Origin: Omphalotus guepiniiformis
Lineage: Eukaryota > Basidiomycota > Agaricomycetes > Agaricales > Omphalotaceae
Direction: 5' to 3'
Length of the DNA: 64,000 nucleotides
Assembly: GCA_028554645.1 (NCBI GenBank)
Contig: JAQOOI010000070.1
Span: 1 to 64,000, forward strand
Below the pieces are notes generated by a model. That model did not search any database, had not been told where the DNA came from, and saw only the letters and a program-made list of their open reading frames with translations. The position numbers and the translations under genes were made by a program. This document shows, piece by piece, positions 8,945-21,478 of the stretch (position 1 is the stretch's first letter; every line of letters begins with the position of its first letter).

Positions 8945-10308
8945 CTGAGACGAGCCCGTAGTTGATTGTGGCAGTCAAGAGGAAAGTTCGTCTTTCCGTT
9001 GCACGTGTGATTTTTAGAAGGCTTGCCGCGGTATTCTTCGGCACGAGACCCATCCGGCTCGCATAAAGACTGAGGAAAGACCAACGCAATCCTTACTAAC
9101 AATAACTACTATAGATAAGAGCACATATATATATTAATGTGAAACGACCGCAAAAGCAATGCAGCGATAATGTGAATGCCTCGGAGCTCACAGACACTGA
9201 GTTTGAGTACTATCAAGACTTCCGTCGTGCTTGTGATTGCAAGGTCGATGAAGGGTTCGGTCGAAGGCTTCTGGCTCTCGCTCAGGATCATTGACCTCAA
9301 CGTCGGCAGCATGGTTCTTGAAAATAGTAGGGACATAGACCTACTTGGGAGAACCCAATAACTTGACGTCAGTAACTGGCGTTCGAAGAACCAAAAGGCA
9401 CAGTGGCTCAGCATGGAGTTTTATGGGTGGTGCTTGCATGTCCAGGGGCGGCAAGAAAATAATAGAGACATACCTCAGGCAACGCTCCTTTCGAGAAGAC
9501 GATCATCAAGCAGATCTGAATGTCATTGAAGCACATTGCGATGCACAACAACCAAATTTGCGTGAATGACTGCGGGGTTGTCGTCATCCATGAATTGAAT
9601 TGATTATCAGCGCAGGTGCGACGAACGCCACGAAAAGGAAATGAAGAATATAGGTGTTGGGAAGACATAATGAGCCTGAGGTGCCACAGGACAGAGAAAG
9701 AACGGACGAACCTTCACAAACCACCATCCGCTCAACTATAGCAAATTTGGCCAGCATTGTTTCTTCGCCAGACTCGCTGAATTGTTGGCCTTCGTGAGTT
9801 TGATATACGACGACAGCAGGTTTAGTAGCAGTCTAGCCGAACCATCCCTCGAGTATCCGTTGGCAAATTCTTCATCCGAATGGGCCAGGTTAAAGAGGTA
9901 TGAGTAGCCTTGATAGAAAATTCGTGAATACCTAAAGAATCACGTAGCACAAGTCAGAAGATGAAGAAAAAAGAGAACACTGTGACGAACCCCCAATAAT
10001 CAGGCTCAAAAGCTCTCAAACTACGCCATCGTCAGTGTCAAACTGCGCGCCAATCCCACCCAGTCCCATCCTCATATCCCCAAGCGAACCGTACGGCTTC
10101 GAGCAGCAATCTCATCCTTTACCGTCGTCGACGTGACGACTTTGCACAAGAGGTTGGTGAGAATTGTATTAAATTGTGTGTGCACTAAACAAGTACAAAG
10201 ACGTCACTTTCTTCCTTATCCGAATCGTCCATCTGTCGTCCATGGTCAACGTTATGGTCAACGTTATGGCCAACGTTATCAGGTCCACGAAGTCGGGATA
10301 CCTCCTGG
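8945..10308. other. Gap with gene debris; includes the missing 5' exon of the MFS gene
   Basis: The first exon of the MFS gene should lie just above 8944. On the minus strand, 9736-9931 is an open frame without a start codon, bounded by a TTTAG acceptor, that reads like real protein (contains FYQGYSYLFNLAHSDEEF) and ends in TAG. A minus-strand frame near 9460-9600 (MTTTPQSFTQIW...) is hydrophobic and ends at a GAG|GTATGT donor. These may be remnants of one or two genes; I do not recognise a family. At 10243-10278 a 12-bp motif (ATGGTCAACGTT) is repeated three times. Confidence 0.35.
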
Positions 10309-11060
10309 ATGGAGAATGAATTGACGGCTTTCAAGATTGAGGTTGAAACCGTCGATGCTGCTACCTTCTTCAATGTAACCGAACTACCCCATATTCATAT
10401 ATCGCCCACCATCCTGGCTCACGAAGCAACACCACCAGCGGGACCGTTATCTAAGGACGATCGTTTGTTCTTTCGTTACATGCAGGATGCAGCTACTAGG
10501 GAGGAATCAATGGTTGTTGATTTCGCGGTTTTCACTTCGACGAGCCAGACCGTGTTATACACACGCGGAAAGACCTATCTTTCATTATGTGTGGTCCTTC
10601 GGTCGACGCGAAGCCAGATATATCCGCGATGACCAACCTTGATTACCTTCTGTTCGTCCAAGAGGATAAGGTGAGTTTTCCAATCCTACCCACGCTTATT
10701 CATATTGACATACATCTCTAGCTGGCATTGAACAGTGCTAACCCCGTACTGAAACTTTTCTGCTGAGGCGATTGCAGCTTTTTATCAAAACAACTCAACG
10801 CGCGACAACATTGGTCTTCCGCGCTTGCAAGAAATTTTTTTCCGGGTATTGCCATAGCTGGTGTTGCCCTATTTTCTCGTTTCATGCGTAGGAATGGGTA
10901 CCTATCCCGCAAAGTGTACTCTCGTGCAGAGATGTATTCCACCGGTCCCCAATATCGTCAGATACCCTCAAAGTGGTATGGTACCTTCGGCGAATAGGAA
11001 AACTGTTTTGTGATGTTTCGAGGCTCTCAAAGCGCTCATTGTTGGTACAATCACGCCCTG
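10309..11060 (+). pseudogene. Frameshifted pseudogene of a conserved agaricomycete protein family
   Basis: The frame starting MENELTAFKIEVETVD runs to FFRYMQDAATREES, then must shift near 10536 to continue with DEPDRVIHTRKDLSFIMCG and DYLLFVQEDK. A good intron follows (10672-10722, GTGAGT...CTCTAG). After it the match is spread over several frames: AIAAFYQNN, then PGIAIAGVALFSRF, then RCIPPVPNIVRYPQSGM and, past a TGA, CFEALKALIV. These blocks occur in this order in an uncharacterised protein that is common in mushroom genomes (from memory, no accession). At least three frameshifts and two in-frame stops make a working product unlikely. Confidence 0.6.
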
Positions 11061-12459
11061 CTTTTTATACCGGTATACTCATCAATTCTGCAGGTTGACT
11101 GACTGGGGACAATTCAAATTGTTGTAGCAAGCAGTAACCGTATAGAGTTGTAATCGTCGTCGTTTCGGCGTCGGTGGAGGGAGAGTTGCTTTTGGGTCGA
11201 CGGCAGGATCGGATGCTAGCGTGCTGGTACGTCTTTGTCTTCCTGCCTCCTCCTCTTTTTAGATGCTAAAATACTATGTCCTTCCACCTTCATAGTCAGC
11301 CGCATTCACTCTCTTCTCAACTTCAACCTCGCCTGACCGTGTCAACAATTGTACCAGTATCAACGCCTTCCGCAACGAAAATCTCCATTATATTCGGGTC
11401 TATTGCTGCGTATCCTTCATCAGACAAAGTCCAAGTCCAAGTCATCACACGCATATAACCCATCCGTCGTCGTCGAGCTGAAGCTCAAACTCATCTTTAC
11501 CCTTTCCTTCGAACTCGAACTCTGTCGTTCCTACTATGTTTCGCATATGAATGAGGTAGACCTCCTTACCTTAACACCTCCAAACCCCGTCAAGAAGAGC
11601 CGCCGTGCCGAGTATAGGCCCGAATTTATGGATATTGGCGTTGGTGTTGTCGATGATGATACACCAAGCGTGGCCGATGCGACCTTAGCCTTCAGCTCAA
11701 GGACGGCGAACACGACTCAGCCAACCCCACCATTCCTATCAATCGCTCGCTCACTATTCTCCACATTGCCAAGCCAAGACCAAAGTGGCGTCTGAATCCC
11801 TCTTCGACAATGGCCTCCCTCAGGACACCGAATTGGAGCTCCCCGTAGTTATGAATAGAACACTTTTGAAACCAAACTGTGAAGGTGAAAGCGCATGAAG
11901 AGCGGCACTGGTATCCGATAACGAGGATCGAAAGGGAGATGCAGTCAGAGATGACCGTCACAGAGATGGAGAAAGCTTGCATAGAGGATTCACCGACTCT
12001 CACTTCAACAAGATCCCTCCATTCAAGCTGGGAGGTACGCTGAAATGAAAGGCGATGAAACCTGAAGGTCTGAAGCTTTGGAGCGCAAAAACTCGAAACT
12101 CATGATGGGGGAACCCGACCGTGCTGCGGATTGTGACGCAGATACTAGTACAGTCTTCAGCGAACACGGAAACGTTGATTGAAGACGATAACAACTACGT
12201 GATGGTGTTTTGGGTCGAAGATGATAAAACAGGGAATGTCCGCCCAATTGATTTTGTACTCAATTTCGCTATTCTGAAAATGGTCATGACACTACATAGG
12301 CCTTGATGGCGGGTTTAATTACAAGCAACAGTAAACACAAGATGAGATTGAAACATAATGAGACCAGGTACTGAGCAAGATCAATGGTCAGCGGTAATTA
12401 TCTACGCAAAAGAATCACTCACAAGTAGCACAAGTAGAGACAAGAAAACGTAAGGGATA
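11061..12459. other. Intergenic stretch, no gene supported
   Basis: The longest frame (11349-11795, plus) has a Ser/Pro/Thr-rich end but no domain and no family resemblance. Nothing else stands out on either strand. Confidence 0.5.
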
Positions 12460-13511
12460 TCACTTTTTTCTTGGGGTGCAAGCAGCTTTATGGGTCCTGA
12501 AACGAGATAGTCAGTGTGATATTGATGTTGCGCTAATGAATGAACATACTTCCAATCACGTCTCTGGCATTCAGAACCGCAATCTAGATATTCCAAACAA
12601 TCAGTAAACCAGGCACGACCTTGACCTTACAGAAGCGAGACTCACAAGCAACCTTCAAGCAGGAACTGCATCTCATTAACTTGACATCCCTCTTCCCACA
12701 CGCATTACACCTATCTGTCGCCATCGTCGCAGCATGCATGATCGTCCTAGACCCATCCCCCTCAATCCTCGTATACCCAACCGGCACCTGCTCCTTCCGC
12801 AACCCACCGACTGGCGCCTCTACCGATCCCCCAGTAAGAATAGCGGCTACCTCGGCATTATACTCGTCATTTTTCACCAGAGCCTTCAGATTATCCTTCG
12901 CTTCCTTCACATTCATCGCTACCCACCATTCAAAATGTTTGACCTTTTCGTGTCCTGATTGCGGGGACTCCCCGTAACTATCACCCATACAGTTAAACGG
13001 TTCGTACGTTTTGCCTGCGTCGATGGCCTCTCGATAGCGTTTGGCTGCAGTGGCACGGTCTTTCTTGTCCCACGCGAGGAGCCCAAGAGTAAAGGACGCG
13101 ACTATCTGCATTCCCTTGAGTATAATCTTGGCTCGAGGCGTGGTGAATCGACTGTGTGACTTTGTATGCGTCGCACCAACCCGGAAGCTGCTTAGGAGCT
13201 TGTACGCTTCTGGCGTAGTGTCTATGTTTCTAGCAATGAGGATATCTATAATGTATATAGGGAATAACGAGCTTACCTTGGTTAAACTTCATTTTAGGAT
13301 CTCTGAAGAAACCAGTAAAATTCTGCCACACAACCCCCAGAGTCTCTTGAGGCATTTGGGGAGGCACAAGGGCAGGAATCCTTGCGGCTACATCTTCGTT
13401 GTTCAAAATCTTGTTGATAGCCTTCTGATAATACTCAAATGCATCGTTTATACGCCCTGCATGATAGAAAGCTTCAGCTTTTTGAAAGAGTGTAACGCCA
13501 GTTTGAGACAT
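12460..13511 (-). CDS. TPR-like protein with C-terminal MYND zinc finger
   Basis: Four exons on the minus strand: 13277-13511, 12646-13209, 12550-12583, 12460-12496; introns are 67, 62 and 53 nt, all GT...AG, and join to 289 residues. The N-terminus (MSQTGVTLFQKAEAFYHAGR...) and the segment around AAKRYREAIDAG look like tetratricopeptide-type helix pairs. Residues about 245-285 form a complete MYND finger: CNAC, then CSSC, then YCGSECQRRDW and THKAAC, assembled across three exons with all eight ligands present. MYND fingers bind proline-rich partner peptides, so an adaptor role in the cytosol or nucleus is likely. The 5' part of this gene is the apparent source of the N-terminal half of the two chimeric genes at 60019 and 62228. 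Confidence 0.87.
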
Positions 13512-15206
13512 GGTGGGTTGTGAAAGAGAAACAAGGTCGTGCGAAGGTTGTCAAAGCGTTCTATTTGCTCGCTTCGAAAAAAAACGCGGTCTAAGATCAG
13601 CGTCGTTCTGCATCATTCTACACACTTCGAAATATACATACGCGCGCCACTCAAGGTATTCATCCGGTTTCTGTCCTTTAGAGTTAAATGAAAGTCTTCC
13701 CTATGTTTTCGTTGACAGCAATCCGTGTCCCGATCTTCAGAAGAAGTCCTGACTGAGACAACGTTTACCGCCATTTACTAGATATTATCAAAATGTACGT
13801 ACATACCTTGTTGGAGAGCAACGAGAGATGCCAACAGCTATATCCTTGTGCACCATCAAATACTATGAGAAACTGAGTTTTCGGCCTCCACTTAGCCTTT
13901 GAGCTATACGAGAGGAGAAAGGTTAAAATTGAATGAAGAGAGTAGGAGGAGAACCGGCAGAAGTGTCGACATGACGCATCAACAACGCCAAAGGAGACGC
14001 ACGCGATCATTTTACGAAAAGGGCTCCTTGGCCAGCAACCTCACTAAATATAGATTCAGATACCTTGGAAACGTCCTTGAAATTCAGTCATGAATGTCCA
14101 GCTTATATCTTCCATAATGAAACCGCATTTGAATCATCTAATTCCTCCTACAGAGCGAAGAGCGTCGAAATGCGTGAAGCAAGAAGGAGCCTGAACTGTG
14201 AACTGACCACCGTGACTTCTACAGACCTTGATATGTGACGGAAGTGATCCTTCCCCTCAATGTATGCGTCCAAAACAGAAAGGGCAGGACTGCGAATATC
14301 GCCGAGCCTACGTCGTACGTACCTATTTTGAATGCTACTCATCGTATTAACATATATTGCAGGAAATTACCTGACGGAATAGGATGACTAGGTGGGGTCG
14401 AAGGATATTAAGTTGGACTCTCTCGGCCCAGTTTCTACTAGGTACGTGGCCTGATTTGTCCATTGCTTGCTCTGCTAACCATTAAGCCAGTTACGGTCCA
14501 GATGCAGGAGGACGCGCTTGAGTTCTTGTCTCAAGGATGAACTATTCAATCAATTGCCCAGCAAAGAGCTCTCACGAACAGGATGGATTGATGACCTTTC
14601 GATACCGCACTTTATGGGGATGAACGAAAACGGAGATGAATATATGGCCCTGTAAATAATGTGACGACGCCATAGTGAACGATGTACCGCTTTGATCGAA
14701 GAGGTATAGAATCCAGATTTCGGGGAAGGCTTGGGATGACGATTTCGAGACCACCAAGGAGCTTCTCAAGTCTTTTCATTCCTTAGCATGCAACCTTACT
14801 TGTGGAAACACCCTCTCTTGCTCAATATCAACCGCGACTTTTGTCCAAGCCACGAACCCGGAGGTCATGCCAAGGATGAGACACAATAGGCACGTCTCGC
14901 GGATAGCACCAAATGCCATTGTATTATTCTTCAACCATTCATTCCGAAGTTCTTCGCCAAGTTTTCGACCGACCACAGAACAGCTTGGTTTGTCTGAAGC
15001 TACGAGACAGTGGTTCATCGCAGCGCTGGGTAGTGGAACGCTCAGCACTTTGGGGCTTGTATGCGATGTTCTCGAGGAGGCTGGAAAGGTATAAATACGA
15101 CAGAAGATTGACGTGGAATACCAACAATCCAATTCCCTCTCGACTGCATAACTCTTCACATTCATCGGCTTCATAACTTCTTCTCTATACACCTCTTCTG
15201 CCCAAC
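13512..15206. other. Intergenic stretch with only weak coding signals
   Basis: A minus-strand frame ending near 14776 contains one hydrophobic segment (MAFGAIRETCLLCLILGMTS) and a plausible GTAAGG donor, and a short frame at 14148-14342 is present, but I could not build a gene from them. The right end is the promoter of the secreted repeat protein. Confidence 0.4.
15090..15097 (+). promoter_or_regulatory. TATA box of the secreted repeat-protein gene
   Basis: TATAAATA lies 117 bp upstream of the ATG at 15207 in otherwise unremarkable sequence. A consensus TATA box fits a strongly regulated secreted-protein gene. Confidence 0.6.
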
Positions 15207-15983
15207 ATGAAGATTACTCCTACTTTCTGCTTACTTGCGGCTATGCTCGCTAACGCTTCCGTCACTTTCGCCTCCCCTGCTAGGCCCATAGGTGCTGCCC
15301 TCGTTGCCCGCAACAACGACGGGTACGGAAAGGATGGTTATGGCAAAGACGGCTATGACAAGGATTGGAATCGAAAGGACGGCAAGGACGGAAAAGATGG
15401 CAAGGACGACCATGACAAGGATTGGTATGGCAAGGATGGAAAGGATGGGAAGGATGGAAAAGATGGCAAGGACGACCATGGCAAGGATGGTAAAGAATGG
15501 TATGGAAAGGATGGAAAGGACGGCTATGGTCATGATGACTATAAAGATGGCAAGGAGCACGATGGCAAGGATGGCTATGGCAAGGAACATGATGGCAAAG
15601 ACAAGGAACACAAGGAGTGGCACGGTGCTCGCAACGACGACGGTGGCAAAGACGGCTATGACAAGGATTGGTATGGAAAGGATGGCAAGGATGGGTACAA
15701 GAAGGACGGGAAGGATGATTATGGCAAAGATGGTTATGATGACAAGAAAGACTATGGCAAAGACTGGTATGGAAAGGATGGCAAGGATGATTATAAGAAG
15801 GACGGCAAAGATGGTAAAGAATGGTATGGAAAGGACGGCAAGGACGGCAAGGATTGGTATGGAAAGGATGGAAAGGATGGCAAAGAATGGTACGGAAAGG
15901 ATGGAAAGGATGGCAAGGACAATTATGGTCACGATGACTACAAGGATGGCAAGGATGGCAAAGAATACAAAGACCACTGGTAA
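15207..15983 (+). CDS. Secreted Lys-Asp-Gly repeat protein
   Basis: Single-exon gene, 258 residues. The first ~22 residues (MKITPTFCLLAAMLANASVT) are a classic signal peptide with likely cleavage after FA. After a short linker ending ALVARNN, almost the whole chain is built from G, K, D, Y and W in units such as WYGKDGKDG and YGKDGYDKD, with occasional His. This is extremely charged, balanced between Lys and Asp, and surely disordered; regularly spaced Trp/Tyr suggests a structural or binding repeat. The DNA repeat keeps other frames open too, which explains long frames on both strands. No cysteine beyond the signal peptide and no enzyme domain. Possible roles are a cell-wall or matrix protein or a repeat-containing secreted effector; the sequence does not decide. 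Confidence 0.8.
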   Translation: MKITPTFCLLAAMLANASVTFASPARPIGAALVARNNDGYGKDGYGKDGYDKDWNRKDGKDGKDGKDDHDKDWYGKDGKDGKDGKDGKDDHGKDGKEWYGKDGKDGYGHDDYKDGKEHDGKDGYGKEHDGKDKEHKEWHGARNDDGGKDGYDKDWYGKDGKDGYKKDGKDDYGKDGYDDKKDYGKDWYGKDGKDDYKKDGKDGKEWYGKDGKDGKDWYGKDGKDGKEWYGKDGKDGKDNYGHDDYKDGKDGKEYKDHW

Positions 15984-16978
15984 AGACCGGTTCGAATGAT
16001 GTTTGACCTTGCTTTCGAGTTTGGAATGGACCTTCGTTTGTATCTATCCAACGGACTTTTTACGCTATCGGGCATTTGTAACTTGTATACCTGATTTGTT
16101 TGGAATTTTGAAAACTACTACACAACAATCAATACCGGATTGATATGATGAGGTGAATGGGGTTCGAGGTAGGATTCTAGTGGATGTGTGCTGGCGAGGT
16201 TCATTGGGGTCAGAAGGGGTGTCTAACGGCGGAGCAGGTAAAGCCGGTTAGGAAAGACACTGGTGAGTTGATAAATGATATCTGGTTCTAATTGTACGAA
16301 CACATAATCCAATGCCGACCAAAAATACAAAAACCAAAACCTCGCGTGCAACATGTCATCTACATCACAAAGCCTTCTTCAAACTCTTGCCGCTGCCACT
16401 CCATACTGTGTTTCGCCTCTTCGTACCTGTCTGGATCTACGCCGCCGTGTGTATCGACACCTGCGCTTTTGCACAGTGCTCTCTTCCTCCTCTATGATCT
16501 CCACCATTTCGTCAGCCGAATATGACAACGGGCAACATAAGCCCAGTTTCCGACCTCCGTCCAATTATGCACAAGCTGTACCAGCGCGAGGCGCACCTCA
16601 GCCGATCCACATCTACTGGTTCAGGCATCGGAGATTTGGCGAAAACACACGTTAGACGTTAGACGTTAGACGCTTACCGCACGGCCTGCGTCGGCCGAAT
16701 CACGAATTTGGGCGCTATTCCTTCGAATGCTCCAACCGTGGTACGAAGTAGAGCTTAGAAAGTCTCCTTCAACGACCAGAACGTTCATAATGTTGACATG
16801 CCCTCGTAGCATCAGCCTGCATGTTTATCCGTTAGCTTTCGTAGAATCACGCCAGTTTGTTCCCAATGTCATTCGAAAGTCATGTATGATGCATTGTATC
16901 AATGACTATTAGTGGTACCAGTACATTGTACAGGTAATAAGTTAATGAAGTGGGCAGCCCGTGTACATGCAGAAAATT
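15984..16978. other. Intergenic stretch, no gene seen
   Basis: Only short frames without family resemblance. A heptamer ACGTTAG is repeated three times at 16649-16672. The 3' untranslated regions of the two flanking convergent genes lie here. Confidence 0.5.
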
Positions 16979-18872
16979 TTAGCTCCATAGAATCGCTAAA
17001 CGTCCCCAACCCCGCAAAGGCTTTTCAGGAGGCTCCGGATTCTGCTTCGCAATTTCGATGTACTTGCGGATAGGCATATCATCGTACGAAACGAACTTTG
17101 TCTTCTTGATGAACTTGTACCCGAAGTACAAGATGAAAATCAAAGGAATGTTGAAGTACGCCGAAACAAAAACCTCGCTATTCCAATGACGACGAATGAA
17201 GACAGAGTATCCGCCAGTGAGAAGGATAATGCTGAAACTAATTAAACCGGCCCATGCAGCGTACGGTTGGAATGGTCCCTTCCATGGAAGCTCGCTTCGG
17301 TCAATGCCTTGGTGCTTGCAACCATAGTAGAAGCGAAGATAGACCAGACAAATCACGATCCAGCGAACAAGCGCGGCAGCAGAACATAGGTCCTGGAACC
17401 ATGAAAATACAGTCGCTGCAGAATCCTGAAGCGTCATATATCCGAGACAAATGAACAATCCCAGACCAATTACAGCAACGTAAGGGATGCCAAAGCGATT
17501 CACTCTCATGAAGACTTTTGGTGCATGTCCCTCGCGAGCAAGGCCATAGAGCGTGCGTGAACCGTGCTAAGAAATCTATCAATCAATGACAAGACTGAAA
17601 AGAGTGGTCGAGGACACAAACCAGCATCCCGGAATTTGCAGCAGACCAGGCGGAGGTGAGAACGATAGCATTGATGATGTGAGGCACAACTTTTATTTTA
17701 GCAACGTTTGCTGCAATCACGAACGGCGACTGTGCAGCAGTTCCAGTAGAACGTAGAAGATTTGGGTCATTGGACGGCACGATCATGGTCACGACGAAGA
17801 TAGTGAGGACGTAGAAGAGGAGCACACGCCAGAAAATGCGCTTCGCTGCTTTCGGAATGTTCCTACGAGGATTTTGCGTTTCTGACGCAGTGTTAGCGAT
17901 GCCCTCGACTCCAGAGTATGCATAGGCCGCATTGGAAAATACGGTCCAGAATCCAAGAAAACGCCCGAGCGGTCCAGGAATGTCCAGATATTGAACAAAT
18001 ACTCCCTGAAAATCGAGTCAATGAACTGACGCTCGTAAGGCAAAAGAAGACGTACTGGGTTACGCCAGTATTGAAAACCGAGCCTATGCTGCCCAGGAAC
18101 TCCGCCAAGGTCAATAACAAGACCCTACAAAGAACACTGAATTAAAATGAAGACGAACGACAGAAGAACGCCTACCATGATGATGACCCCAACAACGAGC
18201 AATATCTTCAACATCGCGAACGAGAATTCTATCTCTCCATAAACGCGAACGAAGAACAGGTTCGTGGCTATGACAAGAAGGCCGAAAATTGTGATCCATA
18301 TAGCATTGTTGATGGTGATCCAAAACTCGACAAGAACGGCAGCAGCAGTGATCTCCGCAGGGAGCCCAACCATATTGTTGTATACCGTATTCCATCCTTG
18401 AGCGAAAGATAGGGCAGGATCAAAGAAGTACTCCGCATGGCGAATGATGCTCCCTGAGAGTGGAACGAGAGCGCTCATCTCGGCAATGGAAATCACGACG
18501 CCAGACACCAGTACACCGGTGAATGTGTAGCCCAGAAACGCTCCAAGAGGACCTGCACGAGCGATCGCCTGTCCGGAACCTAGAAACAAGCCCTGTACGA
18601 GCGTTTGGTGCAGGGCGTACAGCGAATAAGGTAGTTTTACGCACCGTCCCAATAGTTCCTGCGAGTGCAATCATTTGAATATGTCGTTGCTTCAACCCTC
18701 GCCTGCAGATGTGTAAGTTAAGACGACGAAGAGAATCAACTCAAACTCACTTGAGATCCTTCTGTTCCTCAAAGACATCCTCCTCCACGTACTCCGGTAC
18801 TGACTCTACATCGCCGGAATCGACGATGAATTTTTCCTGCTTTTCTTCGAGGCTTCCAGGTGCGGAAGACAT
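16979..18872 (-). CDS. Amino-acid permease (APC superfamily, fungal AAT/YAT type)
   Basis: Imports amino acids across the plasma membrane by proton symport, as known for this family. Six exons on the minus strand: 18751-18872, 18645-18702, 18176-18592, 18056-18124, 17622-18005, 16979-17566; introns 48-55 nt, all GT...AG and in phase, giving 545 residues. The N-terminus is a hydrophilic acidic tail (MSSAPGSLEEKQEKF...), followed by the diagnostic first membrane segment with GTIGTGLFLGSG. Around a dozen hydrophobic segments follow, with the conserved SGVEGIANTASET region and GSRTLYGLAREGHAPK before the later helices. Length is normal for the family. The C-terminal tail after the last helix is short. 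Substrate range cannot be read from the sequence. Confidence 0.93.
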
Positions 18873-21478
18873 GTTGGGGGACCAGGAATTATATCCTTAA
18901 TGACCAAGGACCGAATTGATGTTATGAAAGGGAGGCACGCAGTTTCAGCAGTCGACCTTAGCTGGACGCGATACCACTTATCAAAAAAGTAAGAAAAGTA
19001 GATTCTTGGAGAAAGCCCTGATATTCTTACCTTGATAGTCGACGAGCGGACAGAGGAAAGCCTACGTTAAATGTACAACGGGTGGTTGCGCAATAGCGCT
19101 TTCAGAGTTCCGGCTTTTAATAAAGTTCAGCAACACCCGAAGCACCAAAGTCTTGCAACTCACTCTTGCACCACGCTGATATCGTGCCCAGATCCCGCGA
19201 TCCATCATTCTTGTACTCCTTATGTATCCACTGCACCAAAGTTTGGTGCCAGCTACCCAAAAGCGCTGCAGAGCGCTGCACGCGTTACCACATTTCAAAC
19301 GGAACCGACTTGAAGCAAGCACGACATATTAGCGAAAACCTGGCGTCGATGGCGACAAATCTCTTGGATCGCCGCTTCGTCGTACAATGGGTAACGTTAT
19401 TTGGATGTTCCGAAAGCAGCCCTGTGTATCTCATAAGTATTTACATAGTATCCTAAGAAACAGATCAGATACCGAACGATCCGTCAAAGGTTCACATTAC
19501 ATTGTTGCATCAGCCTCCATCGAGTTCATTCACCCAGAAACTACCATGCGAGCAGCATACCACGCGACATATTCGACAATTCCACGCAACATTGGGGCAA
19601 TATGCTGTAATTCGAAAATATATGAGAATGAATAAAACGGAAGCCGCAGCGTATTGCATTGGGTTTACCTAGGCCACTTGAAAGCTATCTACGTATCATT
19701 TTCGTTAATGAATCCGGAGACTCGGGCGCTCGAGAGAAAGGCATACCAGAGCGTACCCCTGGTCTACAGAGCTCGCTTAAGGAGACCAGAATGACGCGAC
19801 TTGAACGCGTTAACGCCTGTCAACGCTGCACTACTTTCCACCGGAATAAACTGATGCTGAATTACTGAATCAGTGAAGATGCGAGCAAACTCCATCGGCT
19901 GGGGGCCTCACACAAGCTCAACTTCAGAGCCATTAGATACCACATTGCCATACCGCCTCTTCATCGACCGACGACACCTATAGCAAGCGATTGGACTCGC
20001 ATAGAGTTGCACATGTATTATTATCGTTTGCGGCTGGATGGACCTGGATGGAGTTCGAAGGCCAGTGAGAGTCCAACGAGTCGAAAGTCACAGTCGAATG
20101 CTGGAACATATCATGTGACTCAAGTCTCGGTTTTTTGGCTTTGGCCGGGCCGGGGCACTTTGAGACAGAGATGGAACGCGAAGTCTCCACTCACTAGGTG
20201 AGTCCAGGGGAAAACTGGGAACTTTCGCATCAACAGGTACGTTTATCTACAATTCATGACGCCCTCAGCGTAAATAATTGTCTTCACTCCACAGATTATG
20301 CCTTGAGAAGAAACGAGTCTATGAGCTTTTCCTTCCGACATTATTGGCTTTAGCGCTAGGCAGAGCTTCCTATGACTCTGAGGTTGAACTTGGGCAGAAC
20401 TTGGCAATGGCAATAACCTGATCTTCTTGCGCAATTCCTATGTAGCAGCGAGCCGCATCTTCTTTGCACAACCGGAGCTCGGACGCGAGGCTTCATGTGC
20501 AAGAAAAACGACAAGCACATGGAACAGTTTTCGCAAGGATCATGAAAACGAAGTCCGCCGCCTATGCTTCCATTCGGATTCTAATTCACTCCGTGCGACC
20601 ACTTGCGACTTGCTCACACAGTAAATGTTCAATTCAAAGCTCAGCGCTCATTCTCAATCTCATCTCTTCAGGATCACATTTGATGATCATCGTGCCCCGC
20701 AGGCTGCATCGTAGCTGAATGCTGGAAATTTTCTTGCAGCATGACTTGCCAGGACTTTGACGCCCTCGTTCGGGATCAGGAATCCATTAATATTCTCAAC
20801 CTGCATGTCTGTTGTTCTTCATCACTCCATCCTAGCTCAAAACAACGGGGAGGCGCAGCCCCGGCGCGAAAACTGGACTGGGATGCATCAGCTATTCAAG
20901 CTACTTACAAGCTATTACAATCGGAAACTAGTGCTCCAAGATGTCGTCTTTGATCCTTCGTTCCGTTGTCACGAATACGAACATCGTCAATTGCCAGACG
21001 GTTGAGAGCGATGGTCATCTCCGGACCCCCCTCGAGCAATTACAGTGGTGGAAAGTCGAAGCGCAAAGATGCACTGATAGTATGTATGTTTCTTCCACCA
21101 TCTTGCGGAGGATGTACTAAATCATGACTAGTATGGGTGCTAGTGTCTTACTAGGTTCGGTTTGAATGTTACTCGGTCGCGATATCAGAGCAAGAGCGAG
21201 AATAAGTACACCAATTCTATTATAGTAGCCCATTCCCTTATCAGATATATATGCGACTAAAATTTGTGACAATGGAATGTATGCAGAGTCCGGATGCAAA
21301 AAGACAGAAGGAGGAAAACGCGAGACTACATAACAGAGCGTAACGATCGAATGAAGTCCATGATTAGGTCACGAGAAAGAGGGATATCATAGGGAAAGAG
21401 GTTCGTTAAGGAAAGAATACCAAAGCCAAAAAACACAAAGTGTTTATCCCTAATACTAAGTCCACGTCCAGCTCCAGC
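18873..21478. other. Long intergenic region, no gene supported
   Basis: About 2.6 kb with only short frames (at most about 96 residues), none with a recognisable domain or consistent splice sites. It includes the permease promoter and the 3' region of the chitin synthase gene. Confidence 0.5.

Noticed and set aside
15231..15977. Long minus-strand frame (248 aa, Ile/Leu/Val-rich) and a second plus frame overlapping the KDG repeat gene
   Set aside because: Both are by-products of the short DNA repeat, which avoids stops in several frames; only the frame with a signal peptide is coherent.
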